Assembly: GCF_945859705.1 (NCBI RefSeq)
Contig: NC_079136.1
Location: forward strand, 85,436,867 to 85,500,866
Reading direction: 5' to 3'
Length of the DNA stretch: 64,000 nt
DNA from: Episyrphus balteatus
Taxonomy: Eukaryota; Arthropoda; Insecta; Diptera; Syrphidae
The position numbers and the translations under genes are program-made. Shown here piece after piece: positions 43,019 to 55,937 of this stretch; position 1 is the first letter of the stretch; every line of letters begins with the position of its first letter. The notes under the pieces were generated by a model that saw only the letters and a program-made list of their open reading frames with translations, ran no database searches and was not told the DNA's origin.

Positions 43019-44504
43019 TGGATGTAACTTTACGACTAATACATTCCCGTTCGCACCTTTTCGAATTACATCCATATATCATTTAGATTTGTTATAGTAC
43101 TTATTCCAGAGGCAGGCAATGGGCGATAATTAAAACGAACTACATAAGCCCGCCTAAGTACTTCCATCCTTATCCAGTGTCGGTAGTAGATTCGTATTAT
43201 ATGAGGTGCTATATTATACTTATTTTCCTTATAAAAAAAAAAAAAGAAAAAAAATTAAATTAATTATTTTTTCTTTACAGTTAATTATGTGGTTTTATCG
43301 CGAACTTCAATTAACGGAAATGTGGCTTGCCGTATTATATATTGTATGGCGGCTGAGTCCAGGGTTGTTCTTTTTCTTGAGAATTTTCTTTTTTTTTTTT
43401 TTTTATTTATTTTATTTAGTGCACATTTCCATTTCCTGTTTTGTGTCGACGGTTATTTTTATTATTTTTTTGTTTTGTTTTGTTTTGTATTTAATTTTAC
43501 GTTACCACGGTTCTGTTGTAATAATTACTACAAATGTATATGTAGATATATTGTGTATAGAAAGGAAAAGGAAATCCATTTTTAAAACGGAAAGATTCTT
43601 TAGTATTTGGCGGCCAACTGGTGTAAAAAGCTCTTCAAGGCAGCCCACTTTGTTCATTTTTTTTTTTTTTTCTATTTTTAGAGCTTCCTTTTTCTTATTC
43701 CTTTTTTTTTTTTTTTTGTTTATGCTTTTTACAAAATGTCGGCACAGGAAGTCAAGTGTTAATTGCATGCTTCTATTTTTGTATAATAAAAAAAGGTTTG
43801 TAGGTATATTTGCATAGGCAAATAAGAAACAATTAAAACGAGTGTAGGAAGTTGCTGCTTTTTATTGCAGTAGGTAAAGTTGTTGTTTTTATTTTGTGTA
43901 AGTATGAGTTGAAGTGGCCCCTAAAGACAGTGTCTGCAATAAACAGTTCTCTTATTCATTATTTATAATACATAATAATTATAGAGGTCGGTGTTATTTG
44001 AAAAAGGGCTATTACGAGTATGTCAAGGCTGATAAAATAAAAAAAAAAAAAACAGTATTAAAACTTGGTTTTGTGGGAATCTATTTATGAGAAGAAACTC
44101 GTAATCAATCGATAAAATCATCAACTAAATTTTCCATTCCATTAGCTTGGAAAATAACTGAGGACGAGAAATAATAATTGACATATATGAGGAGTTCAGA
44201 ATTATAGTGCGTCAAGTCCACTTCTCTACTTGAAGCTATTGGTCTATAAAACATTTTTTTTTAGCAATTCCTTTAGTTTATAAAAGAGAGCTTCTCAAAA
44301 TTCATATGGCCTTATTCCATTTATTATTCTGAACGCCTCATATTTGTTGAGGAAACAATATCATGTTCAATTTATCGAAACAGGTTAAAAATAATAGTGC
44401 AGTTAATTATTCCTTATTTGTTGAATTAAATATGTAGAATTACATATTTAATAATTGCAGTTGTTCGTAGTTTAGATATCAATGCCGAGACTAATATATT
44501 CTTT
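43019..44504. other. Gene-free mostly unique stretch
   Basis: A 203-codon open frame (43206-43817, +) is rich in F/L from poly-T tracts and shows no domain. Its start follows an acceptor-like CTTTACAG at 43273-43280, but nothing else supports an exon. The segment 43300-43380 is the least biased. Confidence 0.4.
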
Positions 44505-45015
44505 TCTGTAGGTTTTCGGTGTGCTGAATTCGAATTTGAAGTCAGAAATATCCTATCAATATTACCGTTAGAAGATGTAAAAAAACAACTTTTGAGGTTA
44601 TGCTTTATCTATGTGAAGAAATTTTTTTTTTTTAATATAAATAATAACGGTTTCTATAAGAACTATTTTCCTTCTTTCAAGATCTTTTTAAATCTTTTCG
44701 TTATCTTTTTTATTGTTCGAGATATCGTCAGTTTTTTTTGCTTATTGTAATGTATCAAACAGATATAACGTTTTCATCTACTTTTTGATGAAAACACACT
44801 TACTTCATTTCAAAATATCTCGGGCAGTAAAAAAGATTTTGCAAAGATTTAAACAGTTTTTGAAAGAAGGAAGGTTCTTATAGAAACTGTTATGATTTAA
44901 ATTTTTAAAAAATCTTCAAATAAAGGCATGACATCAAAACTGGTAAAAAAACGTTTTTTTTTGTTTTTCATTTTCAAACGGTAATATTTCCAAAACGGCA
45001 GCTGATCGAAATCTA
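44505..45015. mobile_element. Decayed relative of the 29545 foldback element
   Basis: Contains GGTTTTCGGTGTGCTGAA, TATTACCGTTAGAAGATG and AACGGTTTCTATAAGAACTA on the left; on the right are AAGATTTAAACAGTTTTTGA, CTTATAGAAACTGTTATG and the AACGGTAATATTTCCAAAAC segment, inverted. Order and arms match 29545-30193, but the CACTGGT tips are missing and the arms are diverged. Confidence 0.7.
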
Positions 45016-45617
45016 TTAAAACAGTCAGAGTTTATTATTTATAACAAAAAGATCGATTTGTTAGAAAAGTTTTTATTGGAACAATATTCTTTATTTGATG
45101 CAAATAAATGAAATGAAAGAATATATTTGAAAATTTTTTGAAAACATAAAACAACTTTATGAATAATGAATATTGTCGAAGAAATTGAATGTTGTACTTA
45201 ATTTGGATGTTAAAATCTTTTAAAAAGGTGTTTTCTTTACTTCAAAATCCCTGCAAATCCGAAAATTGTCAATCGGCTTTTTTTTCTCAAGGGCATCTTG
45301 CGACTAGAAGGAAGCAAATAAATCACTTGTACACAAACTTCTGGTATCTTTGAATGAAGATCCATCTTGGTATTGGTACCATCCGTTTTTTTTGGTACCA
45401 TTATTTAAAGTACATTAATTTATGTTTACATTAATTCACTATGATTTCCAAAAGTCCCCATTAAAAATTAAAGACATACAATTTGCTGCAAGTTATGGGT
45501 CTACCATAAGAATACTAAAAAGCAAAAAAGCCTTCAGTCTCCATTAAAATTATTGTCGCCATTTAAAATATGAAATTTTAAAATTAGTGTGTGTATGGAA
45601 ATTCGTATTCGTATGGG

Positions 45618-45680
45618 TCACTGTGGTGTATGCGTAACATTTATTTAAAGAATAATCTAAATACTGTTTATGCAGTAGTT
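45618..45680 (+). repeat. Repeat E module
   Basis: GGTCACTGTGGTGTATGCGT then AACATTTATTTAAAGAATAA, the best match to the copy at 8934. Confidence 0.55.
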
Positions 45681-45850
45681 TTGTATGACTTTCTTAATAT
45701 CATAACCTATACATTAAAATAAACATTAATTAGAGCCATACTTTAAATAAAAAAAACTTTAGCAGAAAAGGCGTTTAAAAGCAGTTTTAAAATACCTAGA
45801 TAGTATTTAATCAAGCCAATTTATTTGGAGAACATTTCCTTGTTGATAGC

Positions 45851-46477
45851 ACTGGTCGGCAACGAAAATAGAGCTTAAACCCAACCATATTTTTCGAATA
45901 GATTTTTGTGTGCTGATTCCGAATCTAAAGTCAAAATTTCACTGGCACGTCGCGTTTTGGAAATATTTGAATATTAACAGGTCAAAAACGCATTTTGTTG
46001 GTACTTTTGGCGTTGAATTTCATAACCGTTAATTTTTTTTTTCGCAAAACTACTAACGCAATCTCCAAAAGCCATACTTTATCGTCTTAAATATGTTTAT
46101 TTTTTTTTTTTTTTCAAAACTATTTTTTTCTAAAAGATATTTGGTATAGAAATTTATTAAATCTCAAAATCTTGGTGGTTAAGGTAACTTATGGTTTTTG
46201 AAGCATATTTGAACCAAATTCCAGCTTTGGACTCCTGATTTGGATAAAAAAGTAAAATATTCCAGAAAAATATATATTTTAGATAAAACGTCAAAAAACA
46301 TTTCATTCAAGATTAGATTTTGTGACTTTTTAGCGAAAATAGTGATGAGCAGAGCTCAAAAACTAGACGTGATGGTATAAATCTGTTAACAGTTTTGAAT
46401 TCAGCAAACTCAAGTTAATTGTAATCACCTAACAGAGTTCTTGCTCCCGACTTTTTTTTGTTTTTTGGCGACCAGTG
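45851..46477. mobile_element. 627-bp element with CACTGGT ends and TAG duplication
   Basis: The ends CACTGGTCGGCAA and, inverted, CACTGGTCGCCAA are flanked by TAG at 45848-45850 and 46478-46480. A GTGTGCTGATTCCGAATCTA block near 45910 also links it to the 29545 family. Unlike that element it is not a long foldback; only the tips are inverted repeats. No transposase. Confidence 0.75.
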
Positions 46478-46480
46478 TAG

Positions 46481-49437
46481 TTTGAAAGTTCATATGACAT
46501 AGTTTTCGAAAACAAACTCAAACTTGCCAAATTACTATTAGAAAATAATATTGATGTTAATTAGGAATTAACTATCTTCTTTTAGCATACCTACATACAT
46601 AAATAAAACATTGAACGGTGGAAATGTCGGGTGACCCTTCTCTCCATTGTAGAATGAAATCTTTATTTAATTAATTCATCAAGATTACCGATTCCTGTCT
46701 GAAGATTTCCTTTAGTTTTTTTTTTTTCAGTTAATTTCTTTTGTGTTTTTGCATTGAAATTACATACATAACTAAAGAGATAGTCTATATTATATGGATA
46801 TCTTTTTACATACAATTCATGAATGGCGAGTCTTTCAATGGTTTGTTATTTTGTTTTGTTGTAACATATTCACGCACATTTCTACTTACAAAAATGTTGA
46901 ATACCAACTTTCTCTTTTGTACTTTTTGTTTTAATTCCAGTTTATTTATGGTTACATCCTAAAAAAATTTCCGCTATGCCAGAGTGTACCTTTCATATAC
47001 CTACAAAAATTTTATAACAATATCACCATTGTTTTATTATATTCACATTAAAATATATTATATATCAAGAGAGTATGACAGAGAGAGAAAGCAGAGAGGA
47101 AACGAAAAAAAGTTGCTTATCTTTTTCAATTTGCAATTTGCAAACACCTAAGCATTCTTTTATTTCAAGCTCAATGGGTTCCGATGAAAGCCAAACAAAT
47201 GGTACAACATTCCTCAGCAAATAACACCAACAGCAGGCAATACATACGTATAATAAATACTTACATACCTACAGTATCATCAGAAATATACAACAATCCT
47301 TACATTAAAAATGAAAAAAAAAAAAACAAAATTATTTTCCATTTTGTTCTTTTCCATATTTTTTTTTTTTTTCTTCCACTACATATTCTACATTCATACA
47401 TATATAGAAATTCCAAACGACAATTCATCCATAATACGCCGTACATCATGTTGCTACATTGTGTGTGTTGCAATTCCATTTAGACTTTTTGAACGAAATA
47501 AAATATACGTAAAACTACCTTATAGTAGAAAACCCATATTACCCCCATCCCCCTCTTGCCCCATCGCCCCTATATCCATTCCTGCTTGTTCCACATTTTC
47601 ATTGTCCTAAGCTCACATTAGCTCGGCTTTAATATCACCATGCCAGAAAAATGGTATTTTTTTTTTCAACAAACATCATGCAGGCACATACTATATAAAT
47701 GTATATGCTCCACCAGAGGTTTGGGTATAAAACAGGAGCTAAAAGCATTTTCCAACAACCCACACACATGACTACTGTGTGAATAATAAAGCATTGTGCA
47801 TAGTTTTTCACTTTTCTCAGCGTGAATCATGGAAAATAAAATAAAATAAAATAGAAAAAAAAAATAATAATAAAAACAAAGAAAAGTTAGTATAAACACT
47901 ACGAAAAAGAAAGAAAAAGAATAAAAAAAAAATTTAAGGGAAAACTCCAAAGCCGTGTAGCTCTTCTTTATTGTTTTCTAAGCGAATAGTTTTTTTTTTT
48001 TTTTATTTTTTGAAAAAGAAAATCTGCAGCAGCATCAAGGTATCTGCCAAAGTTGTATAACTTAACTGGGTGTATGTATGTGTGTGGTAGGAGAAAGGAA
48101 ACATCCCTTTATCCTGGTTTTTGCAATTTGTACGTACTTATACATAGTATGCATGCAGAACCATGACTTTATCTTTTGGTCCGAAAAGAAAAAGTTAAGC
48201 AAACAAAAATACACCAAAGCTTAACACTCGAATTGCAGACGCAGATATCTTCTTCGTTTTTTTTTTCTTCTAAAATGCGCTCTCCTTTCTACCCACCACT
48301 CGTCCTTTTTGGTTTTTGTTATTCCGTCGTAGTGCATCTTATTGTCCTGAGTCTATTGCAAAAAGGATTGCTTTTTGCAAATGCATAAACAACGACAGGC
48401 GGTGTGCATCTTGGCTAAATGCCATTTAAAGAAAACACAAGAAAACTTTTATAGAGCTACAAGAGTGTATATACTACTTACACTTCTTATTCTTTGAGAG
48501 AATGAGACAGAATTTAATACCAGAGGAGTAAAAAGCACAGGAAATGCAAACGGAACACCTCTGCTGCCGAAAGATTTCTAGCCATGAGCTTAAGTTGCCT
48601 ATGATTGCGTTCACTTCCCCATTCCACCACACCGAAAATTGCTTTCACAAAGAATCTCGTGCAAAAATATGAAAATTAATTTCCCACAGAACATTTTCCC
48701 AACTATGAAGCGAACATTTTAAGCAGGGGCGGGATAAGCTGGTTGGTGGGTGCGAGATTAAACTATATATAGTTGGCGATAGTTGTTGTTGTGAAAGGAT
48801 GGCAATTTTATATCGCCGTTAGCTAGGACTTTATTTCACCAAAAACATTGAATGTAGAAAAGCAAGAGGGAAATCTAGACGAAAAGATCTCTTCAGTGTG
48901 GGGGGCTTACAACACTTTAACACCCAACGTCCCACCCCCTCTGATACTCACTCACATCATCACATGCATCGTTCCCCAAACCCAAGTCAACTTCCTACTT
49001 CTACTATGTAAGTGGATGAAAAAGTTTTGTGGCACAATGTGTATCTATGTATGTGTGTGTACTTTGCCAAGGGAGTTGTGAATAAAGTATAGAACCAGGA
49101 TACGGATAAGTATTTTTTTTTTTTTTTTTCATAATCGGTTTCGATAAATGGGAAGAGGGTTGAGAATTATAATATACAGAGAGTGTATGAGGGAATATTG
49201 TTTGTTATCCAGGCCTGGTCTCTGGGTTTATGGTTTATTCAAACAGAGGCTTTGGCAAAAAGTTTGATTTACAGGAAGAACACACATTATAGTAAGACAT
49301 CAATTTAGTATGCATTAGCAAGAGAGAGTGTAGATGTGTGTAAGCATAGATGAACAATTATACGATACTGTGCTAAAGTTCTTATTACTGAATGTCAACT
49401 GTTTTTTGAAATAATCGATTTCAAAGTAAAAAATTAG
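46481..49437. other. Long mostly single-copy noncoding region
   Basis: No recognisable element. It includes pyrimidine tracts followed by AG (for example 46715-46731), a GA-rich run near 47070-47105, a C-rich segment near 47540-47580 and GGATAT/GGATAC words. Open frames are short and homopolymer-driven. With 9634-14525 it is the other main candidate for unique intronic or regulatory DNA. Confidence 0.4.
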
Positions 49438-50422
49438 AAAATAAAATGCTTTTGCAGTTTAAAGCACTTTTATGTTAGTTTACAAAGAGCTACAAAGAGT
49501 GACCGCAAGAAATCGATTTTCGAAATTTGGTCGGGGGAACCCCATAAAATGTTCAGTTAAAAAAAAGTTTAATTTTAAATCGAGTTTGCACTTCAGCTCT
49601 TTTTGTGGTAAGTACTGAAAATTTAAATTGATGACAAAATTTTTCTTTTTTGGTAAAACTAAACAAATTAAGCATCTGAATTATGTGTAACAACACTACC
49701 TTTAATTAAATATATAAAAAGTGAAAATAACCCGATCTGTTTGGGAGCTAGAGCTAATTTTCTTCGAAAAACAGTGAAAAAACAGAGATTTTTGATACTT
49801 TGAGCGAGTGTCGGCACCATTTAGAGTTATCCAATCGAGCTGAAATTTTGGCTATCTAAAAATCTGCAAAGGCGGAACATTTAATGGGGTTCCCCCGAAA
49901 AAAATTCGACAAAAAATTTTTTCTATGGGAGTTGCGGTCACTCTAAGCTACATACATAGCTCTATATAAATTTTAAAGAAATTTTGATGTTGGGGAAGAG
50001 CTGATATTTAAAGCAAAATTTTGTTAAATGTAAAATTTATTTGGACTTTTTGAGAAAAACTAAAAAAAGCTGTTTTATTGCAATTGCTTTGAATATTACG
50101 TACCTACACAAAGTTTAATCAAAATCGTTACAGCCGTTTTCGATTAATTTGCTATAACTTGAAAAATTTGTATTGGAGGTACACTTTTTAAGCGAGATAT
50201 AAGAAAAAAAGAAAAAAAAATAGTTTTCAGAATTCTATAAAAATCATCTGTATACCAAATTTGAAGAAAATCCGTCCACCCATTTAAACTGTAGAAATGT
50301 GTACAAATAGACGCAAAGACGCATGGACGCACAAAAGCATCATCGTAATATTGGTTTTGATTAAAACGTCAAATTTTTTTTTCGACACGAAACCAATACT
50401 TGCTCTAAAGAGCAAGTAAAAA
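49438..50422 (+). mobile_element. Repeat B, copy 3, with a nested insertion
   Basis: 49438-49494 and 49946-50422 align with copies 1 and 2 (CACTTTTATGTTAGTTTAC; TTGGGGAAGAGCTGATATTT; ATCGTTACAGCCGTTTTCG). It ends in the hairpin ACTTGC-TCTAAAGA-GCAAGT. The 5' GCACGACTGG block is missing (ATAAAATGCTTTTGCAG instead), and about 20 bp of the central AT-rich GACGCA tract and flank are reduced. Confidence 0.75.
49495..49945. mobile_element. 451-bp element nested in repeat B, AGCTACA duplication
   Basis: The ends AAGAGTGACCGCAA and, inverted, TAGAGTGACCGCAA continue into matching GGGGGAACCCCAT-AAATGTTC blocks about 40-60 bp inside. AGCTACA stands at both flanks (49488-49494 and 49946-49952). Repeat B copies 1 and 2 lack the insert at this point. 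A 7- to 8-bp duplication and a TAGAG-type tip fit hAT-like MITEs. Confidence 0.8.
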
Positions 50423-50561
50423 AGGTTAAAAAAAAAAAAAAACTATTTTTGTCAAGACTTTCACAGTCTGAAATACAAAATTGACTGATACAGAAAACTA
50501 TCTCAATTAATTTATCAAACACTAAAAATATATGTTTCCGTGCCTTCTTCTATAGTTTTTG

Positions 50562-50780
50562 CACTGAGGGAAAAAATAAATTGAAGTTGAAACGTCGTTG
50601 TTTATAAGTTGAAATACTTTGATTTATGTGACTTTAAGATGCGAAACCATAAAAAATTAACCTATTTTCCACGTTGATTTTAAAATGCCCTTCTTCAACG
50701 CAAAATCATTCCGAATAATAGTTAAATCAATGTGGTTTTCATTGATTTCACGTTGTTTTATGGTGGCTTTTCCCTCAGTG
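50562..50780. mobile_element. 219-bp MITE with CACTGAGGGAAAA ends
   Basis: CACTGAGGGAAAA and its exact inverse TTTTCCCTCAGTG bound 219 bp with no coding capacity. The target duplication is unclear (possibly TG). Confidence 0.7.
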
Positions 50781-51876
50781 TGTGAAAATTGAATATTAAT
50801 TAAACTACATGTTTATCAGATTTTATTTTTTGGCAGTTTCCTTTGAAACAGTTGATTAAAATAACTTGATTTAAAAATTAAAATTAAGTGTATGATTTTA
50901 GCTTTTGAAAAAGGCATTATTCATAACTGTAAGTGTTGCCGTTGTTTTAAAAAATTTGTTTTTTATTTGAAATCATTTTTAAAAAATTGTTAATCCTCTA
51001 TAAACGGAGACCGTTTTTGTACTATGTTGTTTTAAAAAAAATTAAGTTGACAACACTTGTAATATAAAACAAGTAACTTCTGATATGATCGATCATGTCT
51101 GTAAGTATGAGCAAGTTCGGTTGAAACCAGCAAGAGTTACTGTAAATTTTGTGTTTTTTCATGAAATAATTAAAAGTCTTGACTTTTTCTTTTTTTCTTG
51201 TAAAAGGTGGGAACCGATAAAAAATATATCATACGTGTCTGATTTATTGGAAAAAATTCCATTTTTTAAAGAAAGAAACGGTTTAACTACCTACATAATT
51301 TTATAGGGTGGTCTTACTCCCATGTGGGGGGAAACTTATGTATGTATTGGTTTTGAAAGCAGTTAAACACTGTGGGAGCAGTTTTGCCCCCACTTCCCCT
51401 ATTAGATATCTGCTGCCCCTCAATAGGAGAAAAAAAAATTGGGAGGGAATTTGAGCCATTTTTTCGTTGAAACTATTTTTTTTATCCACAAGCCCTGTAA
51501 TTTGAAAACATTTTTAACGAAAAGTAGGCCCAGAAAATTTCTTAAGCAACAACTGTTTGTCTGAAATTCGGTTTTTTTTTATAAAAATAAAGATCTTATT
51601 AATTTGTTTTCCTTTTTTTTTGTAAAAAAAAAAATTTTTCGAAGAATTTTCAGTGATTTTCCAAAAAATGGAAAATATTCATTATCAATTTCAATCCATG
51701 TTCCGGCTAAATTAAATTTCATTTTTCTCAAAACAAATTCAATTTTATTTTAAAATATAGGAAATTTATTCCAATTTGTCGACCAAGATAATTTGATAAA
51801 TATTTCCTCTGAATGAATTTTTTTGAAATTTTTTTTTAACTGATGTTTTAAACTACATTTGTTTTTATATACTTTC

Positions 51877-52472
51877 AGCCCTATTTATAAACTCATCATA
51901 GACAGTGCATAGCATTATGTACTCTTTCTAATGTCCTTAAACAAAAAAATTGTTATTTATAAAATTTATGCAACGTTTAATAGAAGTTGTATAAGCTAAA
52001 CGCGTTTTTAGGTTGTTTAGAGCCTGAATAAGAATATATTTTGCTTAAACGTCATTTTAAATTTTCAGAAAAAGAAAACATATATCAATGATTTGTATAT
52101 ATATTTTTTTTTTTTTTTTCATTGAAGAATTTATTTTCGGATTGCATTTGCAATTTGTAATCAACTAAAACAAAAAATAAGAAATTTGGAGATTTTTTAC
52201 TGATATAATTTATGAGAAATTTTGGCGTTTTTGTTTTTTGTTTATTTTTTGTTTATTTTCGAATCAGATGGAGTTGTTTGTCGTGATTAAAAGTACTAAT
52301 TTTCCATTTTTAATACTTATTTGGACACAAACCTAGCGTAACTATAAAGGCTAAGAAAATGTTTTATAAATAGAAATTTATGTAACGTTGCATAAAGACT
52401 ACATAAAACTTTATGTATTGTATAACTATGCAGCCGTTTAGAGCTGTTTAGTGAAATCTAATAAATAAGGCT
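51877..52472. mobile_element. Possible 596-bp terminal-inverted-repeat element
   Basis: AGCCCTATTTATAAA at the left and, inverted, AGCCTTATTTATTAG at the right. Inside are related inverted segments with TTTATGCAACGTT and GTTTAGAG. No target duplication seen, so the ends are provisional. Confidence 0.4.
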
Positions 52473-52681
52473 GTTTATGTTAAAATTTGTTCATGTTATT
52501 AAATAAACCTGAAAAATGAAATTAATAAAATCTAAATTGTCATAAAAGTACAGTTTGAATTTAGTTAGATTTGTTATAATATTTTGTTGTATAGTTTTTA
52601 TAACTACTTATTTTCAAGTATTTTAAATTAATAAAAAATTTTCCACAGCATTGTACATCAAACACCTACTCACTTATACAT

Positions 52682-52750
52682 CCTAATATGAGAAATGTGT
52701 TACATTGGCCCCATGATGTCGTTCATGGGGTCAATGAAATCCATATTAGG
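52682..52750. other. Short hairpin
   Basis: CCTAATATG and CATATTAGG form an outer stem; ATTGGCCCCATGA and TCATGGGGTCAAT form an inner 13-bp stem around a 6-nt loop, with an asymmetric internal loop between them. Could be a tiny palindromic element or a chance hairpin. Confidence 0.5.
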
Positions 52751-54122
52751 AAGAAAGTTACCCATATACTCGTATACGTAGTTTAACTTGCGAATAGTAT
52801 GTAATACCTTTTAGGGTAAAGAAAAACACGACATAAAGATTTTAGTCAAACCATGCAGGAAATGCGAAAAATTTGATTCGGTTATTCCGCGTGTTTTCAC
52901 TGAAAATGAGAAGAAAAATAAATGTCGGTTTGAAATAATATATAAACAACTCTCTTTCTTTTAAGAATATCTATCGTAATATTTATTACATATTTTTTTT
53001 TTTTTTTTTTTTTTTCAAATCCATTTTGGGTGATTTTTTTTTTCTTTAAGAAATGTATGATTTGAAAAATAAATTTTTCATGAAACCTATATACCATATA
53101 CCATAGTGAAGCATCATGCTTATTTATGAACATGGGAAGGAAAATGGAAAAATTTGTATGTGTCCCATCGGTGCAACACATAGTGATTTATATATCACTT
53201 AAAAAACTCTCGATGCGTGTAGTAATTTCTTGTATGGGCATATTTCCGAGCTTCGTGCAGGGAAAGTTCCAAGGTGGTTTGAATGAATAATACACGAAAC
53301 TGCATTTAATTGAATTACTTGATGGAAGTTAATTTAATAGGAATAACGTCAATGCATATTATTTGTCGAGGACAGTATTACTTAACTTTTTCATTCATAA
53401 AGTTTTTTTTTTTTCAAGTCTATTTAGAGTGGTCCTTGAAATATAACTAATGACCTTCCTACTTTTTTCTTAAAATTATAAAACAAACTGAAACTTTTGT
53501 CATACTCGGGTTGTTAATTTTTTAGATGAAAAAAAAATCATGTCATGCGACCTACGTACATTATGTACATATGTGGTGTTTTGAGGTAACTCAAACAAAA
53601 CAAAAATCGCTAAAAGATACTTCTTTTCATATTTATATATGTATAAAATTATATACATATAAAAACAAAACATATGTACATATAATGCTTCTTTGACTAG
53701 ATGCAAAGTTAAAATATTTTTGTATGCACTTTTGAACCAACCCTGAAACCTGTCACTTTGCTCTATTTTTCGTTATTTTATAAAGGAAATGCATAATGAG
53801 CTTTTGGTCTTAGTATTCATCTAGTTCGTTCATCATAATAGACCTAAGTATTTTACTATTTGAATCTTAAAGAAAATTCTTGAATTCTTTAAAACAACAT
53901 TAACACAATTTTACTCAAGTAATTCCAAAATAATTGGACTAGGTATTTCATTTTAATTTCATGATTCCTCATTCTTACTTTTGGATTAAGATCCAAAGAA
54001 TGCTAACTCGGCGCATATAATTTGGTATACGGTTTATTCATCATAGTTTGAATTCTGGGTGGAAACTATTCAATTAGTTAGGGAACATTATGCATGATTT
54101 TGAAGCTAGGGTATTTCAAAAG

Positions 54123-54436
54123 TTTTATTTTATTTTATTTTATCTTATTTTATTTTATTTTATTTTATTTTATTTTATTTTATTTTATTTTATTTTATTT
54201 TATTTAATTTTATTTTATTTTATTTTATTTTATTTTATTTTATTTTACTTTATTTTACTTTATTTTATTTTATTTTACTTTATTTTACTTTATTTTATTT
54301 TATTTTATTTTATTTTATTTTACTTTATTTTATTTTATTTTATTTTATTTTATTTTATTTTATTTTATTTTATTTTATTTTATTTTATTTTATTTTATTT
54401 TATTTTATTTTATTTTATTTTATTTTATTTTATTTT
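54123..54436. repeat. TTTTA pentanucleotide microsatellite, about 63 units
   Basis: A 314-bp run of (TTTTA)n with a few variant units (TTTTA to CTTTA, TCTTA or ATTTA, mostly between 54204 and 54325). The second half (54326-54436) is essentially perfect. A 158-codon open frame across it is an artefact: a 5-bp period reads as a repeating YFILF pattern. Confidence 0.97.
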
Positions 54437-55167
54437 CGGTGATCCTTGTAATTTTAAAAGTTATATTTTTGTTATACTTCTTTTGGTAGGTTTTTTACGA
54501 GTTAAATTTCTTTGGGCCACCATTTTGATAGTTGTTTTGTTAAGTTTTCTTTTGACACTGAAATAAATTAATTTATATAAAATACTATAATTGATTTAGG
54601 CCTTTTTCAGTACAGAAAAAATTAGTTTTTACTATTGTAATTTTTTACACAGTTATTAAATCTTTTGTTTTTTAGTTTCAAATTAATATTTTTGTAATAA
54701 AAACATAATTTTGTAAAAAAAAACATTAGGTATAATGTAACATTATTAAGTATTAAAATACAAGAAATTTAAATTAAAAAATAATTCCTTGGGGACCTAA
54801 TTATTATCGCTCTGTCTTTGTAAGAATTGAAATAAGATACTCGTCTTCTTTATTATTTACTTTTATTAATTATTTTTTATTCAATGGTGCAATGTTTTTA
54901 TTTTTAATTCATTAAATTGACAATTCCAGGTATCTGATTATGAAAGGAATAGGAGTCATAATTTATCCAAGATAAGAGGACAAGAAGATCAAAAATACCT
55001 GTGATTTTTATAGAATGGTGTCTTTTCCACCAAAATTTCATATGGACCAGAGTGATTTCCCAGAATGATTTTTGATTTATTTATTTTAAATCATTTTCAT
55101 ATTGTAAAATATCATCTATTGAATTCATATTCATATACAATACTTGTCAAGTTAAAATATTTGAGTA

Positions 55168-55937
55168 CACCGAAAAAAAAAACCAATATCAATTTAACAT
55201 TTTTTAAATATCAAATTAACATTTCTTAAATATCAGCCAAAAATGCTCTATAAAATGTGTTTTATGATATTTAAAATGTTAAAATAACATTTTTATTATC
55301 AGAATGATATTTAAATGTCACATTTTGTAATTTTTTTTGATATTTTATTATTATTTTTTCATATCAATTTCTCATTCCAAATTATTGAAAAATATTAAAT
55401 AAAAAATTCTTAATGTGTACTAATTTAAGGGCGCTTTGTGTTTTTTCGAAGTAAAATGTATGATTCACTGAGAAAATTTGATCGGCACTAAGATTTTACT
55501 TCACATAGTTTGGGAGAAAATAACAAAACAATTATATCACCTAGGTATATAATAGAAAAAATAATATCACCACTATTTTGTAAAGAATATTCCCTTTCAG
55601 TAATGTTTTGAAAAAAGAAAGAAAATTCTTAAAATAATAAAAATAATAAAAAGAAAAGAAAAGAAATAGGTTTCATTATAACAAACTAAAACGTGAAATC
55701 TAGTCAAGATTAATATTTTAATTGTCAAAGTGAAATTTTCACTATCCACTTAAATTTAAAAAAATGTCAAAATGATATTTTAATTGTCAAAGTGAAATTT
55801 TCACTGTCCCACCTGAAATTAAAAAATGTCAAAATGATATGATAAAATATCAAAATTGATATTTTAATTGTTGGACGACTTTTGTCACTGAAAAATGTTA
55901 ATTTGATAGCTGTTATTATCAAATTTTTTTTTCGGTG
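55168..55937. mobile_element. 770-bp TA-flanked MITE with internal tandem units
   Basis: The ends CACCGAAAAAAAAA and its inverse are flanked by TA (55166-55167, 55938-55939). Inside, ATATCAA(A)TTAACATTT-like words recur at the left and, inverted, at the right. At 55717-55890 two near-identical units and one diverged unit (AATGATATTTTAATTGTCAA, GTGAAATTTTCACT) form a short tandem array of about 75 bp period. Confidence 0.75.

Noticed and set aside
43206..43817. 203-codon open frame, longest in the window
   Set aside because: Composition is dominated by F, L, I and K from T and A runs, no domain is visible, and an overlapping minus-strand frame is equally open.
51304..51404. Small complete copy of the GGGGAGAGTGGGGC element
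   Set aside because: The right side (inverse GGGGAAGTGGGGGCAAAA) resembles the tip but the left side does not match well; at most a relic end.
54090..54566. 158-codon open frame on the + strand
   Set aside because: It is a translation of the TTTTA microsatellite, whose 5-bp period yields a repeating YFILF pattern; not a gene.
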